A stretch of DNA of 64,000 nt from Gemmatimonas sp. GTDB taxonomy: Bacteria > Gemmatimonadota > Gemmatimonadetes > Gemmatimonadales > Gemmatimonadaceae. The position numbers and the translations under genes are program-made. Under the pieces are notes generated by a model, which was not told the DNA's origin, made no database searches, and worked only from the letters and a program-made list of their open reading frames with translations. The stretch is from assembly GCF_021298855.1 (NCBI RefSeq), contig NZ_JAJTHI010000043.1, positions 1-64,000 of the forward strand, read 5' to 3'. This document shows, piece after piece, positions 1-14,263 of this stretch (the stretch's first letter is position 1; the number at the start of each line of letters is the position of its first letter).

Positions 1-1
1 C

Positions 2-541
2 CTGGCTGACGTCCTGGCCGCCCGCCGCACGGCCGTCAGCCCCGAGGCAATCTCGGCGCTGATTCTCGAACTCGTTCGCCGCGGTGGCTGCAGTGCCATC
101 TTCCACTCCTTCGACGAAGGCGACGTGGAGCGGCTGCTGGCTTCGCCGTACGGCATGATCGGGTCCGACGGGGCACTGGTGGCCTTCGGGGTCTCGAGTC
201 CCCACCCACGCGCCTACGGGACCTACCCGCGAGTGCTGGGGCGCTACGTGCGGGAGCGGCGCGTGATCAGCCTCGAGGAAGCCGTGCGTCGCATGACCTC
301 GGCGCCGGCCTCGATGCTCGGGCTGGCGGACCGCGGGCGCCTCCAACCGGGGGCGGTGGCGGATCTGGTGGTCTTCGACCCGGCCACCGTGGCCGACCGG
401 GCCACCTTCGAAGCGCCCCACCAGTATCCAGTGGGGATTCCCCACGTGTTCGTCAGCGGCGTGGCCGTCGTGCGGAATGGGGAGGTGACCGGCGCGCGTC
501 CCGGCGTGGTGCTGCGGGGACGCGGCCGGGCTGCGCCCTAG
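2..541 (+). CDS. N-acyl-D-amino-acid deacylase (D-aminoacylase), C-terminal part
   Basis: The reading frame enters from the left edge, so only the last 179 residues are present. It shows the end of an amidohydrolase-fold D-aminoacylase: HSFDEGDVERLL and PYGMIGSDG, then SLEEAVRRMTSAPASMLGL, DRGRLQPGAVADLVVFDP and an HQYPVGI...GVAVV tail, which are hallmarks of the family's C-terminal half and its beta-sandwich subdomain. The family hydrolyses N-acyl-D-amino acids, usually with a metal. The metal ligands of the N-terminal half lie outside the window. The first ATG in the visible frame (125) is internal. The next gene follows after about 20 bases on the same strand. Confident of the family; exact substrate unknown. 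Confidence 0.85.
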   Translation: MADVLAARRTAVSPEAISALILELVRRGGCSAIFHSFDEGDVERLLASPYGMIGSDGALVAFGVSSPHPRAYGTYPRVLGRYVRERRVISLEEAVRRMTSAPASMLGLADRGRLQPGAVADLVVFDPATVADRATFEAPHQYPVGIPHVFVSGVAVVRNGEVTGARPGVVLRGRGRAAP

Positions 542-562
542 ACAGCGCGGAGCGCCCGGGGA

Positions 563-1432
563 ATGTTCCGGGGCATGGACGGACTCGTCGCCTACTTCAC
601 CACCATTCCCAGCAGCCACCGCTCACTGATCCTCGCGGGGGGCATTGCGTTCTTCTGGCTCTGGGAACTGGCGGCCCCGCTCGACCGGCGGCCCTACGCC
701 AAGGGGGGTCACGCGCTGGTGAACGTCTTCTTCACCGGCACGACGATCATCGTCAACTTCGCGCTCGCGTTTCTGCTGCTGCGCACGTCGGCATGGGCGG
801 ACGCGGCCGGTGTGGGGCTGCTGCCGTGGCTCGCCGCCCTGCCACTCGCCATGCAGGCTCTCATCGGGCTCCTCGTCCTCGATCTCGTGGGGGCGTGGCT
901 GCCGCACTTCGTCGAGCACAAGACGCCGCTGCTCTGGCGTCTCCATCTCGTCCACCACTCGGACCGCCACGTTGACACGACGACCGCCAACCGCCACCAC
1001 CCCGGCGAGAGCGTCGTCCGCTTCGTGTTCACGCTGCTCGCCGTGGCCGTCACCGGCGCCCCCATGTGGCTCGTGTTCCTCTACCAGAGCCTGAGCGTGG
1101 TGCTCAGCCAGTTCAACCACGCGAACATCGCCCTCCCCGCGGCGCTCGACCGGGCCCTGTCGTGGGTCGTCGTCTCGCCCGACATGCACAAGGTTCACCA
1201 CCACTACGTGCTGCCGCACACGGACGCCAACTACGGCAACGTCTTCGCGGTGTGGGACCGGCTCTTCGGCACGTTCATGACGATCGACCGGTCGCGCCTC
1301 GTCTACGGCATCGATACCCATTTTGACGAGCGCGAGCACACCACCGCCGGGGCCTTGCTCACGATGCCGCTGCGCAAAGGCACCCGGCGCCTCGTGGACA
1401 TGCCCCCGCGCGTCTCTCGCGAAGCCCCGTAG
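563..1432 (+). CDS. Sterol desaturase / fatty acid hydroxylase superfamily membrane protein
   Basis: A 289-residue polytopic membrane protein with the di-iron histidine boxes of the fatty acid hydroxylase superfamily: HFVEH at residues 115-119, HLVHH at 128-132 with further HH near 144-145, and HKVHHH at about 209-214. Hydrophobic helices lie at roughly residues 15-33, 50-72, 83-112 and 150-180. These proteins use a di-iron centre at the membrane surface to hydroxylate or desaturate lipids. The substrate cannot be read from sequence. A second ATG at 575 (MDGLVAYF) is an equally good start. It may share a transcript with the D-aminoacylase gene just upstream. A small hairpin (agccgcg/cgcggct) follows the stop. 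Confidence 0.8.
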   Translation: MFRGMDGLVAYFTTIPSSHRSLILAGGIAFFWLWELAAPLDRRPYAKGGHALVNVFFTGTTIIVNFALAFLLLRTSAWADAAGVGLLPWLAALPLAMQALIGLLVLDLVGAWLPHFVEHKTPLLWRLHLVHHSDRHVDTTTANRHHPGESVVRFVFTLLAVAVTGAPMWLVFLYQSLSVVLSQFNHANIALPAALDRALSWVVVSPDMHKVHHHYVLPHTDANYGNVFAVWDRLFGTFMTIDRSRLVYGIDTHFDEREHTTAGALLTMPLRKGTRRLVDMPPRVSREAP

Positions 1433-1605
1433 CCGCGCACCGCTCGCGGCTCGGGGCATCGTGGCGGTGGGTTCCGGCCGCCCCCCCTGGTTTCCCGGCG
1501 CCCCACGGCACCATGACCACCCCGGCGGTGTCGTAACAGACGGGGCTGACGAGCGTAGACTGCAGGTGACCATGATGACGCCGCATCGATCGGGGAACGA
1601 CCGCC

Positions 1606-3519
1606 GTGACTGATTTTCTGGAGCGCCTCCAGCGCGCCTTGGACCCCGGGTTTCACATCGACCGGGAACTCGGTGGCGCCGGCATGTCGCGGGTATTCGT
1701 GGCGACCGAACGGGCCCTCAACCGGACGGTGGTCGTGAAGGTGCTGCCGCCGGAGCTCGCGGCGGGCATGAATGTGGAACGCTTCCGCCGCGAGATCCAG
1801 CTGGCAGCGCAGTTGCAGCACCCGCATATCGTGCCGCTCATTGCCGCGGGCGATGACCACGGGTTGCTCTGGTTTTCCATGCCCTACATCGAGGGGGAGT
1901 CGCTTCGTGGCACCCTCACCCGTCACGGGCGGCTCTCGCCCCGCGACGTGGTGCGCATCCTGCACGATGTGGTCGACGCCCTCGCCTATGCCCATGGACG
2001 TGGCGTGGTGCACCGGGACATCAAGCCCGACAACATCCTCACGTCGGGTATGCACGCACTGGTCACCGATTTCGGGGTCGCCAAGGCGCTGAGCGCCTCG
2101 GTGCCGGTGCACAGCGGCACGAGCACCGGCATGGCGATCGGCACGCCGGCCTACATGGCGCCTGAGCAGCTGGCGGCGGACCCGGCCGCCGACCATCGCG
2201 TGGACCTGTACGCCGTGGGGCTGCTGGCCTACGAGCTGCTCACCGGCAAGAGCCCGTTCAGCGGGGCCTCACCACAGGCCACCTTGGCGGCCCAACTGAC
2301 GGTCATGCCGGAGCCACCGCATCGTACGGTGAGCGACATCCCCGAGCCGCTGTCTGAGCTCATCATGCACTGTCTCGCCAAGGATGCGGCCAAGCGCCCC
2401 CAGACGGCGCAGGCGCTCCTCGCCACCCTCGAGGCGCTTCCGCCCATGTCGGGACATTCACTCGGCGTGCGCGGGCCCTCCAGTGTCTTTGCCGGGCCCC
2501 GACGTGCCCGCGCGCTTGGCGCGGCGGGCGCCGTGGCCGTGCTTGGCGCACTGCTCTGGGCCGTCGTGCCCGACCGCCCGCCTCCACGTGGCGTGGCGGA
2601 CTCGCTGGAGGCACGTGACGCCGGTCCGGGTGGCCGCACCGGGACGCCCCTCACCGCACCGGCCGAGCCGACGGCCGGTGCGCAGACCGACTCCAGCGCG
2701 GCGCCTCGCCTCGCCGATGAAGCCCCCATGGAGGCGGTGACGCCGTTCGTGATCACACGGGCCGAATCGCTGGCGATTGCCGCGGCGGTAACCCGGCGCC
2801 AGCGCAGCGCGGAGACCCGCGGCGCGACGCCAACGGCACCGGCCGCCGACAGCACCCGGATCGATCGCACGCTGCTGCTCGCCGAGGTGGGTCGCATCTT
2901 CGCCGACTCCATGACCCGTGCGATCAGGGCGATGGAGGTCACGCTGGCCAACGCGCCGCGCTTCGTGCGGCCGGAGATGTCGCCGGCCGACGCGGGGAGT
3001 GGCGTACCGTCGTTGGCGTTCGACGCCCGCAGCGCCTCGCGGCCGAACATGCCCGTCGCGCCACTCATGGCGCCACCTGCCGACGGCCGCCTGCGCATCG
3101 TGGTGGCCGCCTTTACCAATGCCACGGGCAGGCGTGACGTGAGCGCGCTGGCACGGAGCGCGGCCAGCGAACTGCGCGAGGCCATCCCGGCGGATCGGTT
3201 CGAGGTGGTACCGGCTGACGTGACCGAACGGGCCACCCGCACGCTCCCCGACAAGATGTCGGTGGGCTGGGCGCTGCGCGCCGATTATGTCGTGAGCGGA
3301 TGGGTCATCGCCCGCGGCGATTCGGTGGCGATGGTGACGATGCTGACCGATGTCCGCACGGGACGCTTCACGCGGGCGACCGAAGGCGTGACCACGGCCG
3401 AAGCCGGTACCGCGAAACCGGTGGATGCGGCGAAGAAGCAGATGAGTGCGTGGCTGGACACGGCCGCCACCCTCGCCGCCCGTCGGCGCGCGCCGGAGAC
3501 GGTGAGGCGTGAGCACTGA
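1606..3519 (+). CDS. Receptor-like Ser/Thr protein kinase
   Basis: A 637-residue protein with a GTG start. The N-terminal half is a Hanks-type (PknB-like) kinase: glycine loop GGAGMSRVF at 23-31, ATP-binding Lys45, catalytic HRDIKPDN at 136-143, DFG at 155-157 and APE at 185-187, so it looks active. One transmembrane helix at about 302-321 separates it from an outer region: a Pro/Ala/Thr-rich linker and then a folded domain from about residue 490 (RLRIVVAAFTNATGR onward, with GWALRADYVVSGWV) that resembles the TolB-amino-terminal-like sensor domains attached to such kinases. Expected role is membrane signalling; the ligand is unknown. It stands alone, with 173 bases before it. Confidence 0.88.
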   Translation: MTDFLERLQRALDPGFHIDRELGGAGMSRVFVATERALNRTVVVKVLPPELAAGMNVERFRREIQLAAQLQHPHIVPLIAAGDDHGLLWFSMPYIEGESLRGTLTRHGRLSPRDVVRILHDVVDALAYAHGRGVVHRDIKPDNILTSGMHALVTDFGVAKALSASVPVHSGTSTGMAIGTPAYMAPEQLAADPAADHRVDLYAVGLLAYELLTGKSPFSGASPQATLAAQLTVMPEPPHRTVSDIPEPLSELIMHCLAKDAAKRPQTAQALLATLEALPPMSGHSLGVRGPSSVFAGPRRARALGAAGAVAVLGALLWAVVPDRPPPRGVADSLEARDAGPGGRTGTPLTAPAEPTAGAQTDSSAAPRLADEAPMEAVTPFVITRAESLAIAAAVTRRQRSAETRGATPTAPAADSTRIDRTLLLAEVGRIFADSMTRAIRAMEVTLANAPRFVRPEMSPADAGSGVPSLAFDARSASRPNMPVAPLMAPPADGRLRIVVAAFTNATGRRDVSALARSAASELREAIPADRFEVVPADVTERATRTLPDKMSVGWALRADYVVSGWVIARGDSVAMVTMLTDVRTGRFTRATEGVTTAEAGTAKPVDAAKKQMSAWLDTAATLAARRRAPETVRREH

Positions 3520-3545
3520 GCGGGAGAATGGAGTGGCCCGAGGCT

Positions 3546-3578
3546 GAGAATCGAGCCGGGATCGCGGTGAGAGTTGAG
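3546..3578 (+). repeat. Left arm of inverted repeat flanking the four-helix-bundle gene
   Basis: This 33-base arm matches the reverse complement of 4067-4099 at 30 of 33 positions. It begins five bases beyond the stop codon of the four-helix-bundle gene. The core contains gagccgggatcgcggtgaga. Similarity continues less perfectly into the outer flank (ggagaatgg...cccgag). Confidence 0.75.
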
Positions 3579-3583
3579 AGAGC

Positions 3584-3961
3584 CTACGGGTGGTCCGGCT
3601 TGGCGAGCACGTGTTTGCGGAAGCCGAAGGTCATGCGACGGACTTCGATGACTTCGTCGATCAGGGGTTCGTCATGGGCCGCGATGATGTCGAGGGCGCG
3701 AGCGAGTCGAAGTTGCAGCTCGACCTCATTGCAGGAGCCGATGGCGGTGTTGCAGAGGGCGGCGACCTTGGCGGGCGACGGATGGCCGGTGCCTTCGGCG
3801 AGGTTGAGCGCAATCGAGTTCACGGCACGCAGCAGCTGATTGCGCATACCGGGCGACAACCGCGCCATGGCGTCCTGTGCCTGATCGGCCATGCGATGCA
3901 CGTCGACCGAGAGAGCGAACGCGCGCTGCACGACCTTGAGCGAGAGTGGGTTGTGGGTCAT
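3584..3961 (-). CDS. Four helix bundle protein (23S rRNA intervening-sequence protein family)
   Basis: A 125-residue all-helical protein of the four-helix-bundle family first described as proteins encoded in 23S rRNA intervening sequences. Diagnostic stretches are LLRAVNSIALNLAEGTGH, an NTAIGSCNEVELQLRLA segment, and a basic C-terminal helix (FRKHVLAK). Members are related to the Avd accessory protein of diversity-generating retroelements, but no reverse transcriptase is nearby. The start is the ATG at 3961; a GTG at 3979 would add six residues. The gene lies between the arms of a near-perfect inverted repeat and next to a tandem array of a related 22-base motif, which suggests a small mobile or formerly mobile unit. 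Biochemical role of the family is unknown. Confidence 0.82.
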   Translation of the reverse strand: MTHNPLSLKVVQRAFALSVDVHRMADQAQDAMARLSPGMRNQLLRAVNSIALNLAEGTGHPSPAKVAALCNTAIGSCNEVELQLRLARALDIIAAHDEPLIDEVIEVRRMTFGFRKHVLAKPDHP

Positions 3962-4044
3962 CCGCCAGGATAGGCGCACGCGGCCAACGAGGTGTCACCC
4001 GAATCCCTCGCGTTGTATCACGCCAACGCACCCGCGTCGTCCCC

Positions 4045-4110
4045 CTCGACGCTCACCGCGAGCCCGCTCAATTCTCACCGCGATCCGGGCTCGACTCTCG
4101 GGCTCACCAT
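4045..4110. repeat. Degenerate 22-base tandem repeat with right arm of the inverted repeat
   Basis: Three head-to-tail copies of a ctcrayTCTCACCGCGAncc-like unit are visible: 4045-4066, 4067-4089 and a decayed copy at 4090-4110. Further ctcaactcgcattctcac-type remnants run to about 4145. The middle copy and its neighbour form the right arm (4067-4099) that is inverted relative to 3546-3578. Nothing else in this interval looks coding. Confidence 0.65.
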
Positions 4111-4152
4111 CTCAACTCGCATTCTCACTTCTCGGATCTCACGTCTCATGGG

Positions 4153-4206
4153 GCAGGAACGACACAGGGGGCGGACCTTTCGGCCCGCCCCCTGTGTCAT
4201 TCCTGC
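4153..4206 (-). terminator. rpoC terminator, 22-bp stem
   Basis: Arms 4153-4174 and 4185-4206 pair over 22 positions with a single mismatch, leaving a 10-base loop. The stem lies immediately after the rpoC stop (4209 on the minus strand) and can act in both directions. It ends the secE-to-rpoC block and insulates it from the four-helix-bundle unit. Confidence 0.8.
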
Positions 4207-4208
4207 TC

Positions 4209-7200
4209 TCACTCGTCCGGCATGGTGAATGCCGACGGTTCGAAGCTCGGCAGCAGCGCATCGAAGTTGGGTTCGATCGCTTCCGGCAGCGGCTCCGGCT
4301 CGGGGAGGGCATCGCTCTCGACGTCCACTTCCTGGTAGCGGTACATGCCCGTACCGGCCGGGATGAGGTGACCGATGATGATGTTCTCCTTGAGCCCCAG
4401 CAGGTCATCGCGCGAGCCACGAATGGCCGCGTCGGTGAGGACGCGCGTGGTCTCCTGGAAGGAGGCCGCGGACACGAACGACTGCGTGGTGAGCGAGGCC
4501 TTCGTGATGCCAAGCAGCAGGGGCTCCGCCGTGGCCGGCGTGATCTTCCGCTTCTTGGCGTCCTCGTTCGTCTCCCGGAAGACCGCGCGATCGACATGCT
4601 CGCCCTCGAGCATCTCGGTGTCGCCCGAATCCACGATGCGCACCTTCTGCAGCATCTGCTTGACGATCACGCCGATGTGCTTGTCGTTGATCTTCACGCC
4701 CTGCAGGCGGTAGACCTCCTGGACTTCGTTCAGGAGGTACTCCTGCACCGCGCGCGGCCCCTTGATGCGCAGAATGTCGTGCGGGTTGACCGGGCCCTCG
4801 CTGATGCGGTCACCGGCGCGCACACGGTCGCCCTCGTGCACGCGCAGGTGCTTGCCGGACGGCACTTCGTACACCTGCTCCGCCTGGCTTTCGTCCACCT
4901 GCCACACGCCGCGGTCGATGACGGCCGGGCGCACGAACACCTCGCGCTTGCCGCGCTTGATCTCGCCGAACCGCACGAACCCGTCCACCTCGGAGATCGT
5001 CGCCGGGTCCTTCGGCCGGCGCGCCTCGAACAGCTCGGCCACGCGCGGCAGACCACCGGTGATGTCGCGGGTCTTGTATGCCTCGCGGCTGATCTTGGCC
5101 AGAATGGTGCCGGCCTTGATCTCCTCGCCATCCTCGATCGTGATCACGGCGCCCACGGGCAGGATGAAGTCGCGCACGCGCTTCTCCTTGCCGCCCTTGT
5201 TCTGCCAGATCTCGATGTGCGGGTGCAGCTTCTTCTCGCGGTCTTCGATCACGACGCGCTGACGGAGACCCGTGAGTTCGTCGAGTTCCTCGGCCAGCGA
5301 TTCGTCTTCCACGAGGTCCACGAAGCGCACCGTTCCCTCGACATCCGCGATGATCGGATTCGAGTACGGGTCCCACGTGAACACCGTGTCTTCCTTCTTC
5401 ACGGCCTGGCCGTCCTCGACCATGAGGTACGCGCCGAGCGGTACCTGGAGGCGCGCCTCGATGGCCGCGTTCTTGTCGGCCGACGCCTTGATGATGAGCT
5501 CGCCTTCGTACGACGTCACGACCTTCTGGCCGTCCGGGTTCACGACGGTCACGAGACGGTCGCCGAACTCGATGACACCGGCCTTCTTGGTCTTGCGCGC
5601 CGTCTGTTCGGCGATACGCGCGGCGGTGCCACCGACGTGGAAGGTCCGCAGCGTGAGCTGCGTGCCCGGCTCACCGATGGACTGCGCGGCGATGATGCCC
5701 ACCGCCTCGCCCAGATCCACCATCTGCATGGTGGCCAGGTTTCGGCCGTAGCACATGCGGCAGAGGCCGCGCTTGGCTTCGCAGGTGAGCACGGAACGGA
5801 TCTTCACCGTTTCGATGCCCGCGTCTTCGATGCCCTGCGCCGTTTCCTCCGAAATGAGCGAGCCCGCCTCGACCAGCAGACGCGGACGGCCGGCCTCATC
5901 GCGCTCCATCGGATCGTACACATCCTCGGCCGCCACGTTGCCGACGAGACGCTCGGCGAGCGGCTCGATCACGTCTTCGCCTTCCTTCAGCGCCGCCGTG
6001 TCGATGCCCAGGATGGTGCCGCAATCCTCTTCGGCAATCGTCATGTCCTGCGCGACGTCCACCAGACGACGCGTGAGGTACCCGGCGTCGGCCGTCTTGA
6101 GCGCCGTGTCCGCGAGCCCCTTGCGCGCCCCGTGCGTGGACGAGAAGTACTCGAGCACCGACAGCCCTTCACGGAAGTTCGACTTGATCGGATTTTCGAT
6201 GATTTCGCCGATACCACCCGTGAGCTTCTTCTGCGGCTTCGCCATGAGGCCGCGCATACCGGCCAGCTGGCGGATCTGGTCGCGGCTACCGCGGGAGCCG
6301 GAGTCGAACATCATGAACACCGGATTGAAGCCGCCCTGCGACTCGCGCATGGTCTTCACCATGGCGTCGGCAATGTCGGTGTTCGCGTGCGTCCACGTGT
6401 CGATGACCTTGTTGTAGCGTTCACCGTTCGTGATGTTGCCCGTCGCGTAGGCGCGCTGGAAGCGCTCCACGCGCTCCGACGCCTCGGTGAGCAGGACCTG
6501 CTTCTCCTTGGGGATGTGCAGGTCTTCGATGCCGATGGAGACGCCGCCGCGCGTCGCGTTGCGGAAGCCGAACTCCTTGAGACGGTCGAGCATGGCCACC
6601 GTCTCCGCGAGCCCCGCCGAGCGGTAGCTCTCGAACACCAGTTCGCCGAGCGCCTTCTTCTTCATGTCCTTGTTCAGGAACGGCAGTGCCTTCGGGACGA
6701 TGCCGTTGAACATGACACGTCCGGCGGTGGTGCCGATCCATTCCGAGCCCGACTCGGTTTCCAGGCGCCAGCGGATGGGCGTCTGGTAGTTGGCACGGCC
6801 GTTGGCGATCGCCATTTCCACTTCCGACGCGCTCGCGTAGGCCGGCAGCGTCTTCACGAAATTGGGATCTTCCTTCTTCTTGTCGAAATCGGCCGAGGGC
6901 GCCTTGGTGGCCACGTAGCAGCCCAGCACGATGTCCTGCGACGGCTCGGCCACCGGACGACCGTCCGACGGCTTGAGGATGTTGTTCGAGGAGAGCATGA
7001 GCACGCGCGCCTCGATCTGCGCCTCGAACGAGAGCGGCACGTGCACGGCCATCTGGTCACCGTCGAAGTCGGCGTTGAACGCCGTCGTCACGAGCGGGTG
7101 AATGCGAATGGCCTTGCCTTCCACCAGCACCGGCTCGAACGCCTGGATGCCCAGACGGTGGAGCGTGGGCGCGCGGTTGAGCAGCACGGGGTGGTCCTTG

Positions 7201-8525
7201 ATGATGCCTTCCAGCACCTCGTACACCATCGCGTTCTCGCGCTCCACGATCTTCTTGGCGCGCTTCACCGTCTCCGCTTCGCCACTCTCCACCAGCTTGT
7301 GGATGATGAACGGCTTGAAGAGCTCGAGCGCCATGGCCTTCGGCAGGCCGCACTGGTGCAGCTTGAGCTCCGGCCCCACGACGATGACCGAACGGCCCGA
7401 GTAGTCCACGCGCTTGCCGAGCAGGTTCTGACGGAACCGGCCCTGCTTGCCCTTGAGCATGTCGGAGAGCGACTTGAGCGGGCGCTTGCCGCGGCCACGG
7501 ATGGCCTTCGAGCGGCGCCCGTTGTCGAACAGGGCGTCGACGGCTTCCTGCAGCATGCGCTTCTCGTTGCGCAGAATGACTTCCGGCGCGCGGTGCGAGA
7601 TGAGCTTCTGCAGGCGGTTGTTGCGATTGATGACGCGGCGGTACAGGTCGTTCAGGTCCGACGTCGCGAAGCGGCCGCCATCGAGCGGCACGAGCGGACG
7701 GAGGTCGGGCGGGATGACCGGGATGACGTCGAGGATCATCCACTCCGGACGATTGCGGATTTCGCCGCCCTCGCCCGACGTGCGGAAGGCATCGACGATC
7801 TTGAGACGCTTGAGCATCTGCTTCTTGCGATGCTGGCTCGTCTCGCCCACCACGGAGCCCCGCAGCTCCTCGGCCGTCTTGTCGACGTCGAGGCGCTTGA
7901 GCAGTTCCCGCACGGCCGGCGCGCCGATATCGCACTGGAATACCGTGTCGCCCTCGGCCTTGGCCTTCTGGCGCAGCGTGAGGTACTCGTCCTCGTCGAG
8001 CAGCTGGCGCTCACGCACCTCCTGATTGCCCGGCTCGATGACGATGTAGTTGCTGTAGTAGATCACCTTCTCGAGGTCACGCAGCGTGACGTCGAGCAGG
8101 TTGCCCATGGGGCTCGGCAGGGTCTTGAAGAACCAGATGTGCGCAACCGGCACGGCCAGTTCGATGTGGCCCATGCGCTCGCGCCGCACCTTGCTGAGCG
8201 TGACTTCCACGCCGCAGCGGTCGCAGATCACGCCGCGGTAGCGGATGCGCTTGTACTTGCCGCAATGGCATTCCCAGTCCTTCACGGGACCGAAGATGCG
8301 CTCGCAGAACAGGCCGTCCTTCTCGGGCTTGAAGGAGCGGTAGTTGATGGTTTCGGGCTTGGTGACTTCGCCCCACGACCACCAGGTGCGCAAGCCGGCC
8401 ATCTCCAGCCGCTCGCGCTCCTTGGGGTCCTTCGGGCCGCGGATCTCTTCCGGAGAAGCGATGCGGACCGACATGTAGTCGAACGCCGACGCGCGGGCCT
8501 CGCGCGAGCTGCGGAAATCGATCAT
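4209..8525 (-). CDS. rpoC: DNA-directed RNA polymerase subunit beta'
   Basis: A complete beta' subunit of 1438 residues. It has the first zinc-binding domain ([13 protein letters not shown]...CDRCGVEV, near residues 86-108), the catalytic NADFDGD loop that chelates the active-site magnesium, the bridge helix/trigger loop region ([22 protein letters not shown]), the second zinc site (CGTIL...[11 protein letters not shown]) and the conserved [15 protein letters not shown]. Length is within the normal range, and the C-terminus is an acidic tail. It follows rpoB after three bases on the same strand, so it is translated from the rpoBC message. A strong hairpin follows the stop. Confidence 0.97.
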   Translation of the reverse strand: MIDFRSSREARASAFDYMSVRIASPEEIRGPKDPKERERLEMAGLRTWWSWGEVTKPETINYRSFKPEKDGLFCERIFGPVKDWECHCGKYKRIRYRGVICDRCGVEVTLSKVRRERMGHIELAVPVAHIWFFKTLPSPMGNLLDVTLRDLEKVIYYSNYIVIEPGNQEVRERQLLDEDEYLTLRQKAKAEGDTVFQCDIGAPAVRELLKRLDVDKTAEELRGSVVGETSQHRKKQMLKRLKIVDAFRTSGEGGEIRNRPEWMILDVIPVIPPDLRPLVPLDGGRFATSDLNDLYRRVINRNNRLQKLISHRAPEVILRNEKRMLQEAVDALFDNGRRSKAIRGRGKRPLKSLSDMLKGKQGRFRQNLLGKRVDYSGRSVIVVGPELKLHQCGLPKAMALELFKPFIIHKLVESGEAETVKRAKKIVERENAMVYEVLEGIIKDHPVLLNRAPTLHRLGIQAFEPVLVEGKAIRIHPLVTTAFNADFDGDQMAVHVPLSFEAQIEARVLMLSSNNILKPSDGRPVAEPSQDIVLGCYVATKAPSADFDKKKEDPNFVKTLPAYASASEVEMAIANGRANYQTPIRWRLETESGSEWIGTTAGRVMFNGIVPKALPFLNKDMKKKALGELVFESYRSAGLAETVAMLDRLKEFGFRNATRGGVSIGIEDLHIPKEKQVLLTEASERVERFQRAYATGNITNGERYNKVIDTWTHANTDIADAMVKTMRESQGGFNPVFMMFDSGSRGSRDQIRQLAGMRGLMAKPQKKLTGGIGEIIENPIKSNFREGLSVLEYFSSTHGARKGLADTALKTADAGYLTRRLVDVAQDMTIAEEDCGTILGIDTAALKEGEDVIEPLAERLVGNVAAEDVYDPMERDEAGRPRLLVEAGSLISEETAQGIEDAGIETVKIRSVLTCEAKRGLCRMCYGRNLATMQMVDLGEAVGIIAAQSIGEPGTQLTLRTFHVGGTAARIAEQTARKTKKAGVIEFGDRLVTVVNPDGQKVVTSYEGELIIKASADKNAAIEARLQVPLGAYLMVEDGQAVKKEDTVFTWDPYSNPIIADVEGTVRFVDLVEDESLAEELDELTGLRQRVVIEDREKKLHPHIEIWQNKGGKEKRVRDFILPVGAVITIEDGEEIKAGTILAKISREAYKTRDITGGLPRVAELFEARRPKDPATISEVDGFVRFGEIKRGKREVFVRPAVIDRGVWQVDESQAEQVYEVPSGKHLRVHEGDRVRAGDRISEGPVNPHDILRIKGPRAVQEYLLNEVQEVYRLQGVKINDKHIGVIVKQMLQKVRIVDSGDTEMLEGEHVDRAVFRETNEDAKKRKITPATAEPLLLGITKASLTTQSFVSAASFQETTRVLTDAAIRGSRDDLLGLKENIIIGHLIPAGTGMYRYQEVDVESDALPEPEPLPEAIEPNFDALLPSFEPSAFTMPDE

Positions 8526-8528
8526 GCG

Positions 8529-13099
<4,571 letters not shown>

Positions 13100-13175
13100 A
13101 TCCTTAAGGGGCTCACCCTCTGGCGGGGCACGCGATCCCGGGGAGGCCGGTCGGCCGCCCGGGGGCGCAAAGCGC

Positions 13176-13231
13176 TCCGTCCCCGACGGCTCCGGTCACT
13201 TTTTCGTGACCGGAGCCCCCGGGGCGGAGCG
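13176..13231 (-). promoter_or_regulatory. Large hairpin in the rplL-rpoB intergenic region (attenuator or RNA processing site)
   Basis: A perfect 12-bp stem (13188-13199 with 13206-13217, six-base T-rich loop) is extended by a second outer stem, cgctccgtcccc against ggggcggagcg. It lies in the 190-base gap between rplL and rpoB. In Escherichia coli this gap carries a partial terminator and an RNase III site that sets the L12 to beta ratio. A similar role here is inference from position. Confidence 0.55.
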
Positions 13232-13288
13232 TTACAACGGCGGAACTACAGGGTGTCGACGTAAACCGGTGGCTGGAGGGCCGACGGA

Positions 13289-13675
13289 TTACTTGACTTC
13301 GACGCCAGCGCCTTCGGCCTCGAGCTTGGCCTTGATCTGCGCGGCTTCGTCCTTCGACACATTCTCCTTCAGCGTCTTGGGCGCACCGTCGACCAGGTCC
13401 TTCGCTTCCTTCAGGCCCAGGCCGGTGAGCTCGCGCACCACCTTGATGACCTGGATCTTCTTCGCGCCGGCTTCCTTGAGGATGACGGTGAACTCGGTCT
13501 GCTCTTCTGCCGCCGGAGCCGCCGCCGCCGCGCCGCCGCCGCCGCCCGCCGCCACCGCGGCGATGGTGACGTTGAACTTCGTCTTGAACGCTTCGATGAG
13601 TTCGGAGAGCTCGATGACGCTCATCGCGCCGATCGCGTCGAGAATCTCGTCCTTGCTCAGGGTCGTGTTAGCCAT
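13289..13675 (-). CDS. rplL: 50S ribosomal protein L7/L12
   Basis: A 128-residue L7/L12. The N-terminal dimerisation helices ([20 protein letters not shown]) are joined by an Ala/Gly hinge at about 42-57 to the C-terminal factor-binding domain ([36 protein letters not shown]). It forms the flexible stalk that recruits elongation and initiation factors to the ribosome and binds L10 as dimers. It lies 69 bases downstream of rplJ; that gap holds two small hairpins (13700-13716 and 13725-13738). Confidence 0.97.
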   Translation of the reverse strand: MANTTLSKDEILDAIGAMSVIELSELIEAFKTKFNVTIAAVAAGGGGGAAAAAPAAEEQTEFTVILKEAGAKKIQVIKVVRELTGLGLKEAKDLVDGAPKTLKENVSKDEAAQIKAKLEAEGAGVEVK

Positions 13676-13744
13676 GGTAAAACGTTCTCCGTGAATGTCC
13701 CCCAGGGGTCCTGGGGCGTGTAATCAGGCGTACGCCTGGGGAAC

Positions 13745-14248
13745 TCAGTTGGAGCCTTCGAGCTGCGCCTTACGGGCGTCGAGGGCGAGGGCGAACATCA
13801 TCGGGATGCTGTTGAGGTAGCCGGCGAAGATCGAGAGCGCCTCCTCGCGGTTCGGCAGCGAGGCCAGCTTCTTGACCATCGCCTCGTCGACCGCGTTGCC
13901 CTCGTAGATGCCACCCTTCACGGCGGGCTTCTGGTCGTTCTCCTTCGCAAAGTCGGAGAGAACCTTGGCTGCCGTGATGGCATCCTTTGCCACCACCACC
14001 CCCGTCGGGCCCTTCAGGCGCTGCGCCACCAGTCCGCTTTCGTTCACGGCCCGGAGCGCCAGCGTGTTCTTGATCACGACGTAATCCACCCCGGCCTTGC
14101 GCAGCCGGCGACGGAGTTCCGTCATGCGCTTCACGTTCAGCCCCGTGAAGTCGGTGTAGTAGAGCGCCTGCGCGCCTTCCATCGACGCCTTCAGGCTGTC
14201 CACCAGGATCTGCTTCTCGGCCTTCTTGGCCTTCGGCTTGGCTTTCAT
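13745..14248 (-). CDS. rplJ: 50S ribosomal protein L10
   Basis: A 167-residue L10, the base of the ribosomal stalk that anchors L7/L12 dimers to 23S rRNA. The N-terminal rRNA-binding domain is recognisable ([49 protein letters not shown]), followed by [10 protein letters not shown] and a helical C-terminal tail. A very basic start ([12 protein letters not shown]) precedes it. Only 15 bases separate it from rplA, so the long L10-binding leader known upstream of rplJ in enterobacteria is absent here. Same strand as rplA and rplL. Confidence 0.96.
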   Translation of the reverse strand: MKAKPKAKKAEKQILVDSLKASMEGAQALYYTDFTGLNVKRMTELRRRLRKAGVDYVVIKNTLALRAVNESGLVAQRLKGPTGVVVAKDAITAAKVLSDFAKENDQKPAVKGGIYEGNAVDEAMVKKLASLPNREEALSIFAGYLNSIPMMFALALDARKAQLEGSN

Positions 14249-14263
14249 GGTCGCGTCTCCCTC

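Noticed and set aside
3541-4104. Target-site duplication ggct next to the inverted-repeat arms
   Set aside because: Four bases only and offset by one on the right; it may belong to the decayed repeat itself.
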